In this document: piece after piece, positions 57,099-64,000 of the stretch
Layout of the letters: each line of letters opens with the position of its first letter
How positions within the stretch are numbered: the stretch's first letter is position 1
NCBI RefSeq assembly: GCF_000369525.1
Contig: NZ_KB850072.1
Coordinates: 484,147 to 548,146 of the forward strand
Source of the DNA: Acinetobacter higginsii
Lineage (GTDB): Bacteria > Pseudomonadota > Gammaproteobacteria > Pseudomonadales > Moraxellaceae
DNA length: 64,000 bases
Direction: 5' to 3'
The notes under the pieces: model-generated
The model's database searches: none
Told to the model about the DNA's origin: nothing
What the model saw: only the letters and a program-made list of their open reading frames with translations
Translations under genes and position numbers: made by a program

Positions 57099-57449
57099 AT
57101 GAAAACTCTATTCAGCCGTAGCTTAACCACTCTTATGTGTGTTGGTACTTTAATTGTAGGAACTCAGTCTTGGGCAGCAGATGTGAAACAAGGAACTACA
57201 GTTGTGTCTGAAATTAAAGCCGATTCAAAGACGCAAGAGAAATGTCAAAAACCTTGTAATATGAAGAATGATGATAAAACCCAACAGGATCATAGTCAGC
57301 ATGAGCATGGTAACATGACGGATATGTCTCAGATGGATCATTCTAAGATGATGAATATGGGGCAATCTAAAATGAGTAATATGGATAATTCCAGTATGAT
57401 GAACATGGACCACTCAAAGATGAACATGTCAAATACATCAAATAAATAA
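57099..57449 (+). CDS. Met/His-rich secreted protein before copA
   Basis: The ATG at 57099 follows TTGGAG. The product (116 aa) has a signal peptide and a mature chain with repeating MDHSKM, MNMG and MSNMD motifs from about residue 65 to the end, plus a pair of cysteines (CQKPC). Met and His groups of this kind bind Cu(I) and Cu(II) in CopA/PcoE-like periplasmic proteins. It is 89 bp upstream of copA, behind the same operator. Likely a periplasmic copper sponge. Confidence 0.75.
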   Translation: MKTLFSRSLTTLMCVGTLIVGTQSWAADVKQGTTVVSEIKADSKTQEKCQKPCNMKNDDKTQQDHSQHEHGNMTDMSQMDHSKMMNMGQSKMSNMDNSSMMNMDHSKMNMSNTSNK

Positions 57450-57538
57450 CAAATACGATAAATGAAAGATCGGGGGAAATTAAAGCGAATAATAGGTTTG
57501 CTTGATTCTCCCATCCTTATATTAGATAGGTGAAATAA

Positions 57539-59419
57539 ATGTCTACAAAATTAACGCATGTCCTTTTAATAGGAGTCGGTTTATTTTCATCAACTTGGGT
57601 TGTGGCAGCAGTTAAAGAATATGATTTAACAATCGCTGAGCAAACGGTGAATATCACAGGTAAGCCTTTAAAACGAATTACGGTTAATGGGAAATTTGTT
57701 GCACCTCTTCTTGAGTTTGAGGAAGGTGATGATGCTATTATTCGTGTCCATAACAAGCTAAAAAAACAAGATTCTTCTATTCATTGGCACGGGTTAATTC
57801 TACCGGGCATCATGGATGGCGTACCCGGATTTAATCAGTTTGACGGTATTGCCCCTAATAAGACCTACGAATATAAGTTTAAGGTACGCCAAAATGGTAC
57901 CTATTGGTATCATTCGCATAGTAAAGGTCAAGAACAAGAGGGCTTGTATGGTCCGTTAGTCATTTACCCCAAAAATAGGACACCTTTAACTGTAGCTGAG
58001 AAAACAGATAAGGATTATGTCGTATTACTTTCAGATTTTCATGATTCAACTAGTGATAAAATCATGAATAATCTAAAGAAAGAAGCTGACTATTATCAGA
58101 ACCGTCGTGAAACTGTTTTTGATGTTTTTAAACAAATTAAAAAAGATGGTTTAAAAGCAACATGGCAAGACCGTTCGATGTGGAACCAGATGCGAATGCT
58201 CAAGACAGATATGTCTGATGTGACAAAATATACTTTTTTGATGAATGGTAAGACTCCAGAACAAAATTGGACTGGTAATTTTAAGACGGGTGAAAAAGTA
58301 CGTCTTCGGTTTATTAATGCCTCAGCAATGTCATTCTTTGACGTCAGAATCCCTAACTTGAAAATGACGGTAGTCAGTGCAGATGGGCAACCAGTGAAAC
58401 CTGTTCCGGTTGATGAATTCAGAATAGGGACGGCTGAAACGTATGATGTTATTGTAGAACCCAAACAATCAAATTATCAAATTGAAGCAGAATCAATTGA
58501 TAGGAGTGGTTTTTCAGTTGGTTCCTTACATGATGAGAATACTCCTCCAATAAATCAAATCAAAATGCCGAAGTCACGTCCTCGTTCTTTATTAACTATG
58601 GAAGATATGGGGATGGGGCATGATATGTCTTCTATGGCGGGCATGAATCACGACATGTCTTCAATGAAAGGCATGGATCATGATATGTCGCCTATGACAG
58701 ACAGCTCAAAAGATCAGTCAATGTCTGGAATGAACCATGACATGTCTTCAATGAAAGGCATGGATCACGATATGTCGTCTATGACAGACAGCTCAAAAGA
58801 TCAATCTATGTCAGGTATGAACCATGGCATGCAAATGACTACATCTAATGCACCTACACAAGAAAAGAATGGTGATGTTGTATATGGCTGGGCAAATGCT
58901 TCAACACCTGTTGGTCAAAAAGCACTTCAATATAGTGACTTACAATCTTTAAAGCCTCAACCAGATACTCGTGCCCCTGAACGTGAAATGGAAATCCGTC
59001 TTGGTGGGAACATGGAGCGCTATATTTGGACAATTAATGGTAAGAAGTTTAATGAAACAGAACCATTCAAAGTGAAATACGGGGAACGTATACGCTTGAA
59101 ATTTGTGAATGACAGTATGATGGCTCACCCAATGCACTTGCACGGTATGTTTATGCAGCTTGAAAATGGTCAAGATCCAAGTAATATGCCAAATAAACAC
59201 ACGATCATTGTGCCACCGGGGAAAACAGTTACAACTTTACTTACTGCTGATGAATTGGGTGAATGGGCTATCCACTGCCATTTGTTATATCACATGGCAG
59301 CTGGAATGATGAACAAACTCATTGTGGCAAATGTAGATAGCAATGATGATGATACGAAAAGTATCGTTGCCCAACCTCAAACTAGCCATGAGGGAGTGAA
59401 TCAACATGCACATCACTAA
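57539..59419 (+). CDS. copA: Copper resistance multicopper oxidase CopA
   Basis: The 626-aa oxidase has a signal peptide, and cupredoxin motifs with copper ligands: SIHWHGLILPG, YWYHSHSKGQEQEG, HPMHLHGMFMQ and WAIHCHLLYHMAAGMM. Between the first and last domains (residues 350-430) a Met-rich insert of MDHDMSSM-like repeats binds extra copper. The 626 aa length fits CopA/PcoA. It oxidises Cu(I) in the periplasm. copB overlaps it by 14 bp. Confidence 0.95.
   Translation: MSTKLTHVLLIGVGLFSSTWVVAAVKEYDLTIAEQTVNITGKPLKRITVNGKFVAPLLEFEEGDDAIIRVHNKLKKQDSSIHWHGLILPGIMDGVPGFNQFDGIAPNKTYEYKFKVRQNGTYWYHSHSKGQEQEGLYGPLVIYPKNRTPLTVAEKTDKDYVVLLSDFHDSTSDKIMNNLKKEADYYQNRRETVFDVFKQIKKDGLKATWQDRSMWNQMRMLKTDMSDVTKYTFLMNGKTPEQNWTGNFKTGEKVRLRFINASAMSFFDVRIPNLKMTVVSADGQPVKPVPVDEFRIGTAETYDVIVEPKQSNYQIEAESIDRSGFSVGSLHDENTPPINQIKMPKSRPRSLLTMEDMGMGHDMSSMAGMNHDMSSMKGMDHDMSPMTDSSKDQSMSGMNHDMSSMKGMDHDMSSMTDSSKDQSMSGMNHGMQMTTSNAPTQEKNGDVVYGWANASTPVGQKALQYSDLQSLKPQPDTRAPEREMEIRLGGNMERYIWTINGKKFNETEPFKVKYGERIRLKFVNDSMMAHPMHLHGMFMQLENGQDPSNMPNKHTIIVPPGKTVTTLLTADELGEWAIHCHLLYHMAAGMMNKLIVANVDSNDDDTKSIVAQPQTSHEGVNQHAHH
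58643..58816 (+). repeat. Two tandem 87-bp repeats inside copA
   Basis: Units at 58643-58729 and 58730-58816 encode 29 residues each, beginning MNHDMSSMKGMDHDMS and ending QSMSG, and differ by a few silent or single changes. A partial third unit follows (ATGAACCATGGC). The repeats sit in the Met-rich insert. Confidence 0.85.
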
Positions 59420-60290
59420 ACAGTTATATTCAAAAACAATTTTATCTGTTGCTTTAATTGGCTTAGCGGGTATGGCATTTGCGAATGATAATTCGACTGA
59501 AAATCTAAATAAGAGTACGTCAAGTATGAGTGTGCTTTTACGCGAATCAGGCGGATTAGGCTATGTTGAACGTAATACTGATCAAAAGTCTTCAAACAGC
59601 AAAGGGTCTGAAACTTTAGCTTTTAGCCAAAATCATATGAACGAGCATGGTGGGCAAATTTATCAGACAACTAAATTTTCCAATGAGTGGATAGTTGATA
59701 AAGATGGAAAGGGCAGCTTAGGTTCGAGTTTCGAGGCATTGATTGGAACAGATGAAAATCGAATGTTTGTTGAAGCTAATATGAATAAAGCGGAGAGTAA
59801 TGATCCCAAATATGATGTATCAGCTCTTTACAGTAGAAATGTTGCACCATTTTGGGATGTACAAGCTGGGGTAAGGTATAGTGAGGACAAAAATAACCGT
59901 AATAGTAATCGCATTGATGGCGTTATTGGATTATTAGGCCTTGCACCTTATTTCTTTGAGACAAAAGCCTACCTTTATGGTGGTGAAAATAATTTTTGGG
60001 GAGCCAGTTTTGAGTTTGATCGAGATCTATTACTCACTCAAAAGCTAATTACTCAGCCATATATTGCAGCAGATATTGTGTTTAATGATAATTCTGATTT
60101 TGCTACAAAGTCAGGTTTGTCTGAGTTAAAGACAGGTCTAAAAACTCGTTACGAGATTAATAAGCGTATAAGACCATTTGTTGATGTCGCTTATCAATAT
60201 GAAAAAGGACAGAAATTAACAACTTTTCAAGAAGCTACAAATTCTGAAAAGGGGTGGTTATACGGGGCAGGTATTGAATTAGTTTTCTAA
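59406..60290 (+). CDS. copB: Outer-membrane copper resistance protein CopB
   Basis: The 294-aa product has a signal peptide ending GMAFA and a beta-rich body with an aromatic C-terminal residue (IELVF), as for an outer-membrane barrel. Family strings include APFWDVQAGVRYSEDKNN, IGLLGLAPYFFETKAYLYGG and KRIRPFVDVAYQYEKGQK. It lacks the long Met-rich N-terminus of some CopB/PcoB. It overlaps copA and ends at a palindromic terminator. Confidence 0.92.
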   Translation: MHITKQLYSKTILSVALIGLAGMAFANDNSTENLNKSTSSMSVLLRESGGLGYVERNTDQKSSNSKGSETLAFSQNHMNEHGGQIYQTTKFSNEWIVDKDGKGSLGSSFEALIGTDENRMFVEANMNKAESNDPKYDVSALYSRNVAPFWDVQAGVRYSEDKNNRNSNRIDGVIGLLGLAPYFFETKAYLYGGENNFWGASFEFDRDLLLTQKLITQPYIAADIVFNDNSDFATKSGLSELKTGLKTRYEINKRIRPFVDVAYQYEKGQKLTTFQEATNSEKGWLYGAGIELVF

Positions 60291-60297
60291 ATATTTT

Positions 60298-60340
60298 ATT
60301 AAGAATGAATAATGGTGATATTCCATTATTCATTCTTAAT
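60298..60340. terminator. Bidirectional terminator between copB and cadR
   Basis: AAGAATGAATAATGG and CCATTATTCATTCTT form a 15-bp perfect stem, extended by ATT/AAT, with a seven-base loop. Confidence 0.8.
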
Positions 60341-60744
60341 TATTTTAAACTTACGGATAACCCTTCAAGTACTTTACAAGAGTTAATTTCCAAAAAACCA
60401 GAGCATTTGCTTCTTAAATCAGAAAGTTGTTGCTTAAGCTGAATCTGTTTTTGGATATTCTGCTCTAATTGATGAATATGTTTATCAACTAAGATGTTAA
60501 TAGAACTACAGTTTCCACAAGGTTTGTCTTTGTATGCTAATAAAATTTTTATTTCGTCCAAGCCCATATTCAAAGTTCGGCAATTAAGAATAAATAGAAG
60601 TCGCTCTAAGTGGTCTTTGTTATAAAGTCGATAATTAGCTTCCGAACGATTAGGGGCTAGTAATAAAGCTTCTTTTTCATAAAACCGTATTGTAACAACA
60701 GGGCAACCGGATAGCTGAGATAATTCACCAATTTTTAAGTTCAT
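60340..60744 (-). CDS. cadR: CadR-type MerR-family regulator
   Basis: The 134-aa protein has the MerR helix-turn-helix (MNLKIGELSQLSGCPVVTIR) and a Cys pair CGNC at 76-79 with later Cys near 113 and 122, the pattern of Cd(II)/Pb(II)-responsive CadR/PbrR rather than of CueR or ZntR. It would bind the dyad at 60769-60783 and turn on the divergent CDF gene when metal is present. Metal specificity cannot be read from the sequence alone. Confidence 0.85.
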   Translation of the reverse strand: MNLKIGELSQLSGCPVVTIRFYEKEALLLAPNRSEANYRLYNKDHLERLLFILNCRTLNMGLDEIKILLAYKDKPCGNCSSINILVDKHIHQLEQNIQKQIQLKQQLSDLRSKCSGFLEINSCKVLEGLSVSLK

Positions 60745-60762
60745 TTCAAGTCACCTGATCTA

Positions 60763-60793
60763 TTGACTCTATAGTAGCTATAGGGATTTTAAT
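60763..60793 (+). promoter_or_regulatory. MerR-type promoter and operator with 19-bp spacer
   Basis: TTGACT (60763-60768) and TTTAAT (60788-60793) are 19 bp apart, the overlong spacing used by MerR regulators, and the dyad CTATAGTAGCTATAG sits between them. It drives the CDF-feoAB direction. Confidence 0.8.
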
Positions 60794-60828
60794 ATGCAAT
60801 ACGTGAAGATATGACTATAGGCACATCA

Positions 60829-62109
60829 ATGAGTGGTTGCGGTTGTAATCAAGAAAGTTCTTGTGAAGACACTAAGCAAAAACAAAATGAATCAAAAACA
60901 GATTCTTGTAAAATTAAAGATTTAGCTACAGAAGAAAGTGAAAGTTCTTGTTGCGATAATGAGGTACAGCAAGAACCTAACCCTGATGAAAAAGATTCAT
61001 GCGGTAGTAAGCAGTCGAATTCATGCTGTGGTTCGGATTCGATAACTTCACCTGAAAAGATTAGGGGGAGTGAAGATACAGCGACTTTCATCAGTGACTA
61101 TAGCATCCCGAAAATGGATTGTTCCGCAGAGGAACAAATGGTTCGGATGACTTTATCTTCATTGGTAGATGTTAAGAGCTTGGTTTTTGATTTGCCGAAC
61201 CGAAACCTAAAAGTTCTGCATAATGGTGAAAGTAATGAAATCACTGCAAAACTTGAAGCTCTTGGATTTGGGGCAAAATTAAATAAAACTGAAGCTTATG
61301 AAAATAAAGAACAAGCACAAGAAGCTAGTACTTTTCTGATTCCGAAGATGGATTGTTCGGCAGAAGAGCAAATGGTAAGAATGGCACTTTCTCCCTTGCA
61401 TGAAGTTAAAGGTTTATCTTTTGATTTGTCGCAAAGACAGTTAGTTGTTTTCCATACCAATGGGATTAATGAAATTACCACAAAACTTGAAGCCCTAGGT
61501 TTTGGTGCAAAGCTCGTGGAAACAGTAAAAGCCACTGGGGAATTGCCTGAAACACCAGATCCGACTAAGCAGGCGAAAGTCCTTAAATTATTACTAGCGA
61601 TTAATGGTGTTCTTTTTTTTATTGAGTTCATAAGTGGAATTATTGCCGCATCGACGGGGCTCATTGCGGACTCTCTTGATATGTTTGCTGATGCGGCCGT
61701 TTACGGTATAGCACTTTACGCGGTAGGGAAAGCGGCTAAATACCAATTAAAAGCAGCTCATTTTGCAGGATGGATTCAACTTTTATTAGCTTTGATCGTT
61801 ATTATTGATGTTGTCAGACGTTTCATGTTCGGTAGTGAACCAGAGTCAGATTTGATGATCATTATTGGCTTCTTAGCACTTATTGCCAATGTGACGTGCT
61901 TGTATCTCATTTCTGGGCATAGAGATGGCGGAGCCCATATGAAAGCGAGTTGGATCTTTTCAGCTAATGACGTAATAGTAAATATGGGGGTTATTTTAGC
62001 AGGTGTACTTGTTGCATGGACTGGTTCAGCTTACCCAGATTTGATTATTGGTATTCTTGTTTCACTGTTTGTACTGAATGGCGCTCGAAAAATTTTGGCG
62101 TTGAAGTAG
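60829..62109 (+). CDS. Cation diffusion facilitator with Cys-rich N-terminus and two HMA-like repeats
   Basis: Starting at MSGCGCNQ (426 aa; an ATG at 60811 is also open), the first 75 residues are rich in Cys (SSCCDNE, SNSCCGSDS). Two near-identical domains with IPKMDCSAEEQMVRM follow (near residues 90 and 162); each keeps one Cys where HMA domains have CxxC. The CDF part has GLIADSLDMFADAAVYG, with the metal-site aspartates, and SANDVIVNMG. It should export Cd, Zn or similar. feoA is 10 bp downstream. Confidence 0.82.
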   Translation: MSGCGCNQESSCEDTKQKQNESKTDSCKIKDLATEESESSCCDNEVQQEPNPDEKDSCGSKQSNSCCGSDSITSPEKIRGSEDTATFISDYSIPKMDCSAEEQMVRMTLSSLVDVKSLVFDLPNRNLKVLHNGESNEITAKLEALGFGAKLNKTEAYENKEQAQEASTFLIPKMDCSAEEQMVRMALSPLHEVKGLSFDLSQRQLVVFHTNGINEITTKLEALGFGAKLVETVKATGELPETPDPTKQAKVLKLLLAINGVLFFIEFISGIIAASTGLIADSLDMFADAAVYGIALYAVGKAAKYQLKAAHFAGWIQLLLALIVIIDVVRRFMFGSEPESDLMIIIGFLALIANVTCLYLISGHRDGGAHMKASWIFSANDVIVNMGVILAGVLVAWTGSAYPDLIIGILVSLFVLNGARKILALK

Positions 62110-62119
62110 GGTGCTGACA

Positions 62120-62377
62120 ATGAATTTATTTCAAGTAAAGCAAGACCAGACTGTAAAAATCATTGATCTTAAAAAGGGTGAACAGTATCAAGATAAAAAT
62201 GATCCTGTTCTGGAGCGTTTAGAACTGCTGGGCTTTAGAGTAGGTGAATCCTTACAAGTGCTTGCGAAAGGGCTTTTTGGTGGTGATCCTGTGTTGGTTC
62301 AAATCGAAACCTCACGTTTCGCCTTAAGAAAAAATGAAGCAGAACGAATTTTTGTAGAGATTACCAATGGAAACTAA
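62120..62377 (+). CDS. feoA: Ferrous iron transport protein A
   Basis: The 85-residue FeoA has the SH3-like pattern IIDLKKGEQYQ, LELLGFRVGESLQVLAKG and FGGDPVLVQIETSRFALRK. I take the ATG at 62120. It overlaps feoB by 11 bp and follows the CDF gene by only 10 bp. FeoA stimulates FeoB-mediated Fe(II) uptake. Confidence 0.92.
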   Translation: MNLFQVKQDQTVKIIDLKKGEQYQDKNDPVLERLELLGFRVGESLQVLAKGLFGGDPVLVQIETSRFALRKNEAERIFVEITNGN

Positions 62378-64000
62378 AAATATTGCACTTGTTGGTAATC
62401 CTAATTGCGGTAAAACATCACTTTTTAACACCCTCACAGGGACTCGTCAAAAAGTTGCAAATTATGCTGGGGTAACGGTAGAACGGAAAGAGGGATTTTT
62501 TAAACTACCTTCTGGTGATACCGTTCGAGTATTGGATTTGCCTGGGACTTATAGTTTAAAACCTAGCAGTTTAGATGAGGAGGTAACTAGAGCAGTATGC
62601 TTTGGTGAATTAAAAGGCGAAGTTATACCTGATATTTTTGTATGTGTTGTCGATGCTACGAATCTTCATCTTCATTTAAGTCTTGTACTTGAAGTCAGGG
62701 CTTTAAACAGACCAATGTTACTTGTTCTTAACATGATGGATGAGGTTAGAAAGCGTGGGATTGCAATTGATACAACGAAGCTATCTCAGCTTTTAGGTAT
62801 TCCTGTTGTTGAGTCAGTAGCTGTAAAAACAAAAGGCATTCAGGGGCTATTGACACAATTGGATCAAAAGAATTTGTTTGTTGCCCCTTATCATTCTGAT
62901 CTGAGTCACTTTGACCAAATCAAATATATTACAAAACAAGTCATCTTGAAAAATGATAATGGTGATAAACGAACGGCTTTCTTGGACAAAATATTCTTAC
63001 ATCCAGTTTTTGGATTATTAATATTGACCTTTACCATGTTTGTAATGTTTCAGGCTGTCTTTATTTGGGCTCAACCATTAATTTCCTTTGTTGAGGATTC
63101 GATTGCATGGTTTGGTGGGGCAATAGGACCACTGATTACTCATCCACTTTTAAGAAGTTTGATCATTGATGGTGTAATTGCAGGTGCTGGTAGTGTACTC
63201 GCGTACATGCCTCAAATTCTGATCTTATTTTTCTTTATTTTAATTTTAGAAGAATCGGGATACTTACCTAGAGCTGCTTTTTTGTTAGATAAGCTGATGT
63301 CTAAAGCTGGTTTAAGTGGGCGTTCATTTATTCCACTACTTTCAAGCTTTGCTTGTGCAATTCCCGGAGTCATGGCGACTAGAAGTATTAGCTCTGAAAG
63401 AGATCGTTTAGCAACGATTATGATTGCACCTTTGATGACGTGTTCTGCACGATTACCTGTATATGCTTTGCTGATCGCTGCATTCATTCCAAACAAGTTG
63501 GTTTATGGTTGGCTCAGTTTACAAGGTCTAGTTCTGTTCGGGCTTTACATGTCAGGAATTGTATCTGCTTTATTGGTTTCTTTATTTCTGAAATTAGTAA
63601 GAAAAGATAAAACTGAAAGTATTTTCATTTTTGAATTACCTACATACCGTATTCCAGATGTTCGAAATGTAGCTTTGGGACTTTATGATAGAGCAACTAT
63701 ATTCTTAAAAAGAGTTGGTGGAATTATTGTCGCACTTTCTATTTTATTATGGTTCTTGGTAACGTTTCCATTACCACCTGATAATCCAACAATGCCACCA
63801 ATCAATTATAGTATTGCTGGACAGTTAGGGCATCTAATCCATCCAATATTTGCTCCGATTGGATTTACTTGGGAAATTTGTATTGCTTTGATTCCTGCAA
63901 TGGCAGCTCGTGAAGTGATTATTGCTGCGTTAGGGGTGATCTATGCAATGTCTGGTGATGAAGATGCAGTTACCCAGACTTTATTATCTCAAATATCTGG
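62367..64000 (+). CDS. feoB: Ferrous iron transporter FeoB, 5' part (runs off window)
   Basis: From the ATG at 62367 an open frame of about 544 codons reaches the window end. The G domain shows METKNIALVGNPNCGKTSLF (G1), VLDLPGTYSL (G3) and LNMMDEVRK (G4). The membrane core follows with the Gate motif region AIPGVMATRSI and MAAREVIIAA. The missing C-terminus cannot be judged. It shares a likely transcript with the CDF and feoA. Confidence 0.93.
   Translation, partial: METKNIALVGNPNCGKTSLFNTLTGTRQKVANYAGVTVERKEGFFKLPSGDTVRVLDLPGTYSLKPSSLDEEVTRAVCFGELKGEVIPDIFVCVVDATNLHLHLSLVLEVRALNRPMLLVLNMMDEVRKRGIAIDTTKLSQLLGIPVVESVAVKTKGIQGLLTQLDQKNLFVAPYHSDLSHFDQIKYITKQVILKNDNGDKRTAFLDKIFLHPVFGLLILTFTMFVMFQAVFIWAQPLISFVEDSIAWFGGAIGPLITHPLLRSLIIDGVIAGAGSVLAYMPQILILFFFILILEESGYLPRAAFLLDKLMSKAGLSGRSFIPLLSSFACAIPGVMATRSISSERDRLATIMIAPLMTCSARLPVYALLIAAFIPNKLVYGWLSLQGLVLFGLYMSGIVSALLVSLFLKLVRKDKTESIFIFELPTYRIPDVRNVALGLYDRATIFLKRVGGIIVALSILLWFLVTFPLPPDNPTMPPINYSIAGQLGHLIHPIFAPIGFTWEICIALIPAMAAREVIIAALGVIYAMSGDEDAVTQTLLSQIS

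Noticed and set aside
57225..57413. Minus-strand His-rich frame opposite the Met-rich gene
   Set aside because: Its His repeats are only the complement of ATG-rich Met codons in the real gene.
63212..63496. Minus-strand frame inside feoB
   Set aside because: It lies fully inside the feoB frame, which has clear G-domain and membrane motifs.

Overview
The window is low-GC gammaproteobacterial chromosome, almost certainly genus Acinetobacter. This rests on the gene order nudJ-mnmA-hflD-purB, surE-nlpD with no rpoS, the fimX/PilZ/epmB run facing efp, and an E. coli-length argG. The genus is inferred from gene order and protein style; no database search was possible.

Region 1 (1-38.5 kb) is ordinary core chromosome. 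It holds tRNA thiolation and purine genes, formamidase, a gamma carbonic anhydrase, the cell-wall carboxypeptidase dacC, SurE, an NlpD-type amidase activator, a Lon-family protease, an AmpG-type permease with an unusual inserted domain, glyoxalase I, ribosomal protein L31, a FimX-like c-di-GMP protein with a PilZ partner, EF-P and its modification enzyme EpmB, CstA with a YbdD-family partner, a MoxR/DUF58/transglutaminase operon, tRNA-Val, a candidate small RNA, pirin, argG, a divergent LysR/EamA pair and a FadH-like reductase. Four related short inverted-repeat elements (MITE-like, about 165-280 bp) sit between these genes. Their ends match the ends of the IS5-family element further right.

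Region 2 (38.5-49.7 kb) begins at tRNA-Ser(UGA) and looks like an integrated island. It has an unrecognised 449-aa protein, an AlpA-type regulator, two inovirus Gp2/YagK-like proteins (one with a plausible HUH motif, one without), two lipoproteins, a Zn-ribbon membrane protein, a DUF932 protein, a YqaJ-type exonuclease and a Cys-rich 'hydrolase or metal-binding' protein. Several of its intergenic gaps repeat a terminator-plus-leader cassette. No integrase is visible.

Region 3 (49.7-64 kb) is a metal-handling block bounded on the left by a complete IS5-family element with a TA duplication. It carries copC-copD, a Cu P-type ATPase, a copR/copS two-component system, a Met/His-rich secreted protein, and copA-copB. 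A CadR-type MerR regulator then faces a promoter with a 19-bp spacer that drives a cation diffusion facilitator followed closely by feoA and feoB (feoB runs off the window). The two divergent copper promoters share the 19-bp motif ATTACA-N5-GTCATTTT, so CopR probably controls both. The CDF and feoAB appear to form one CadR-controlled operon, an unusual pairing of metal efflux and ferrous uptake.
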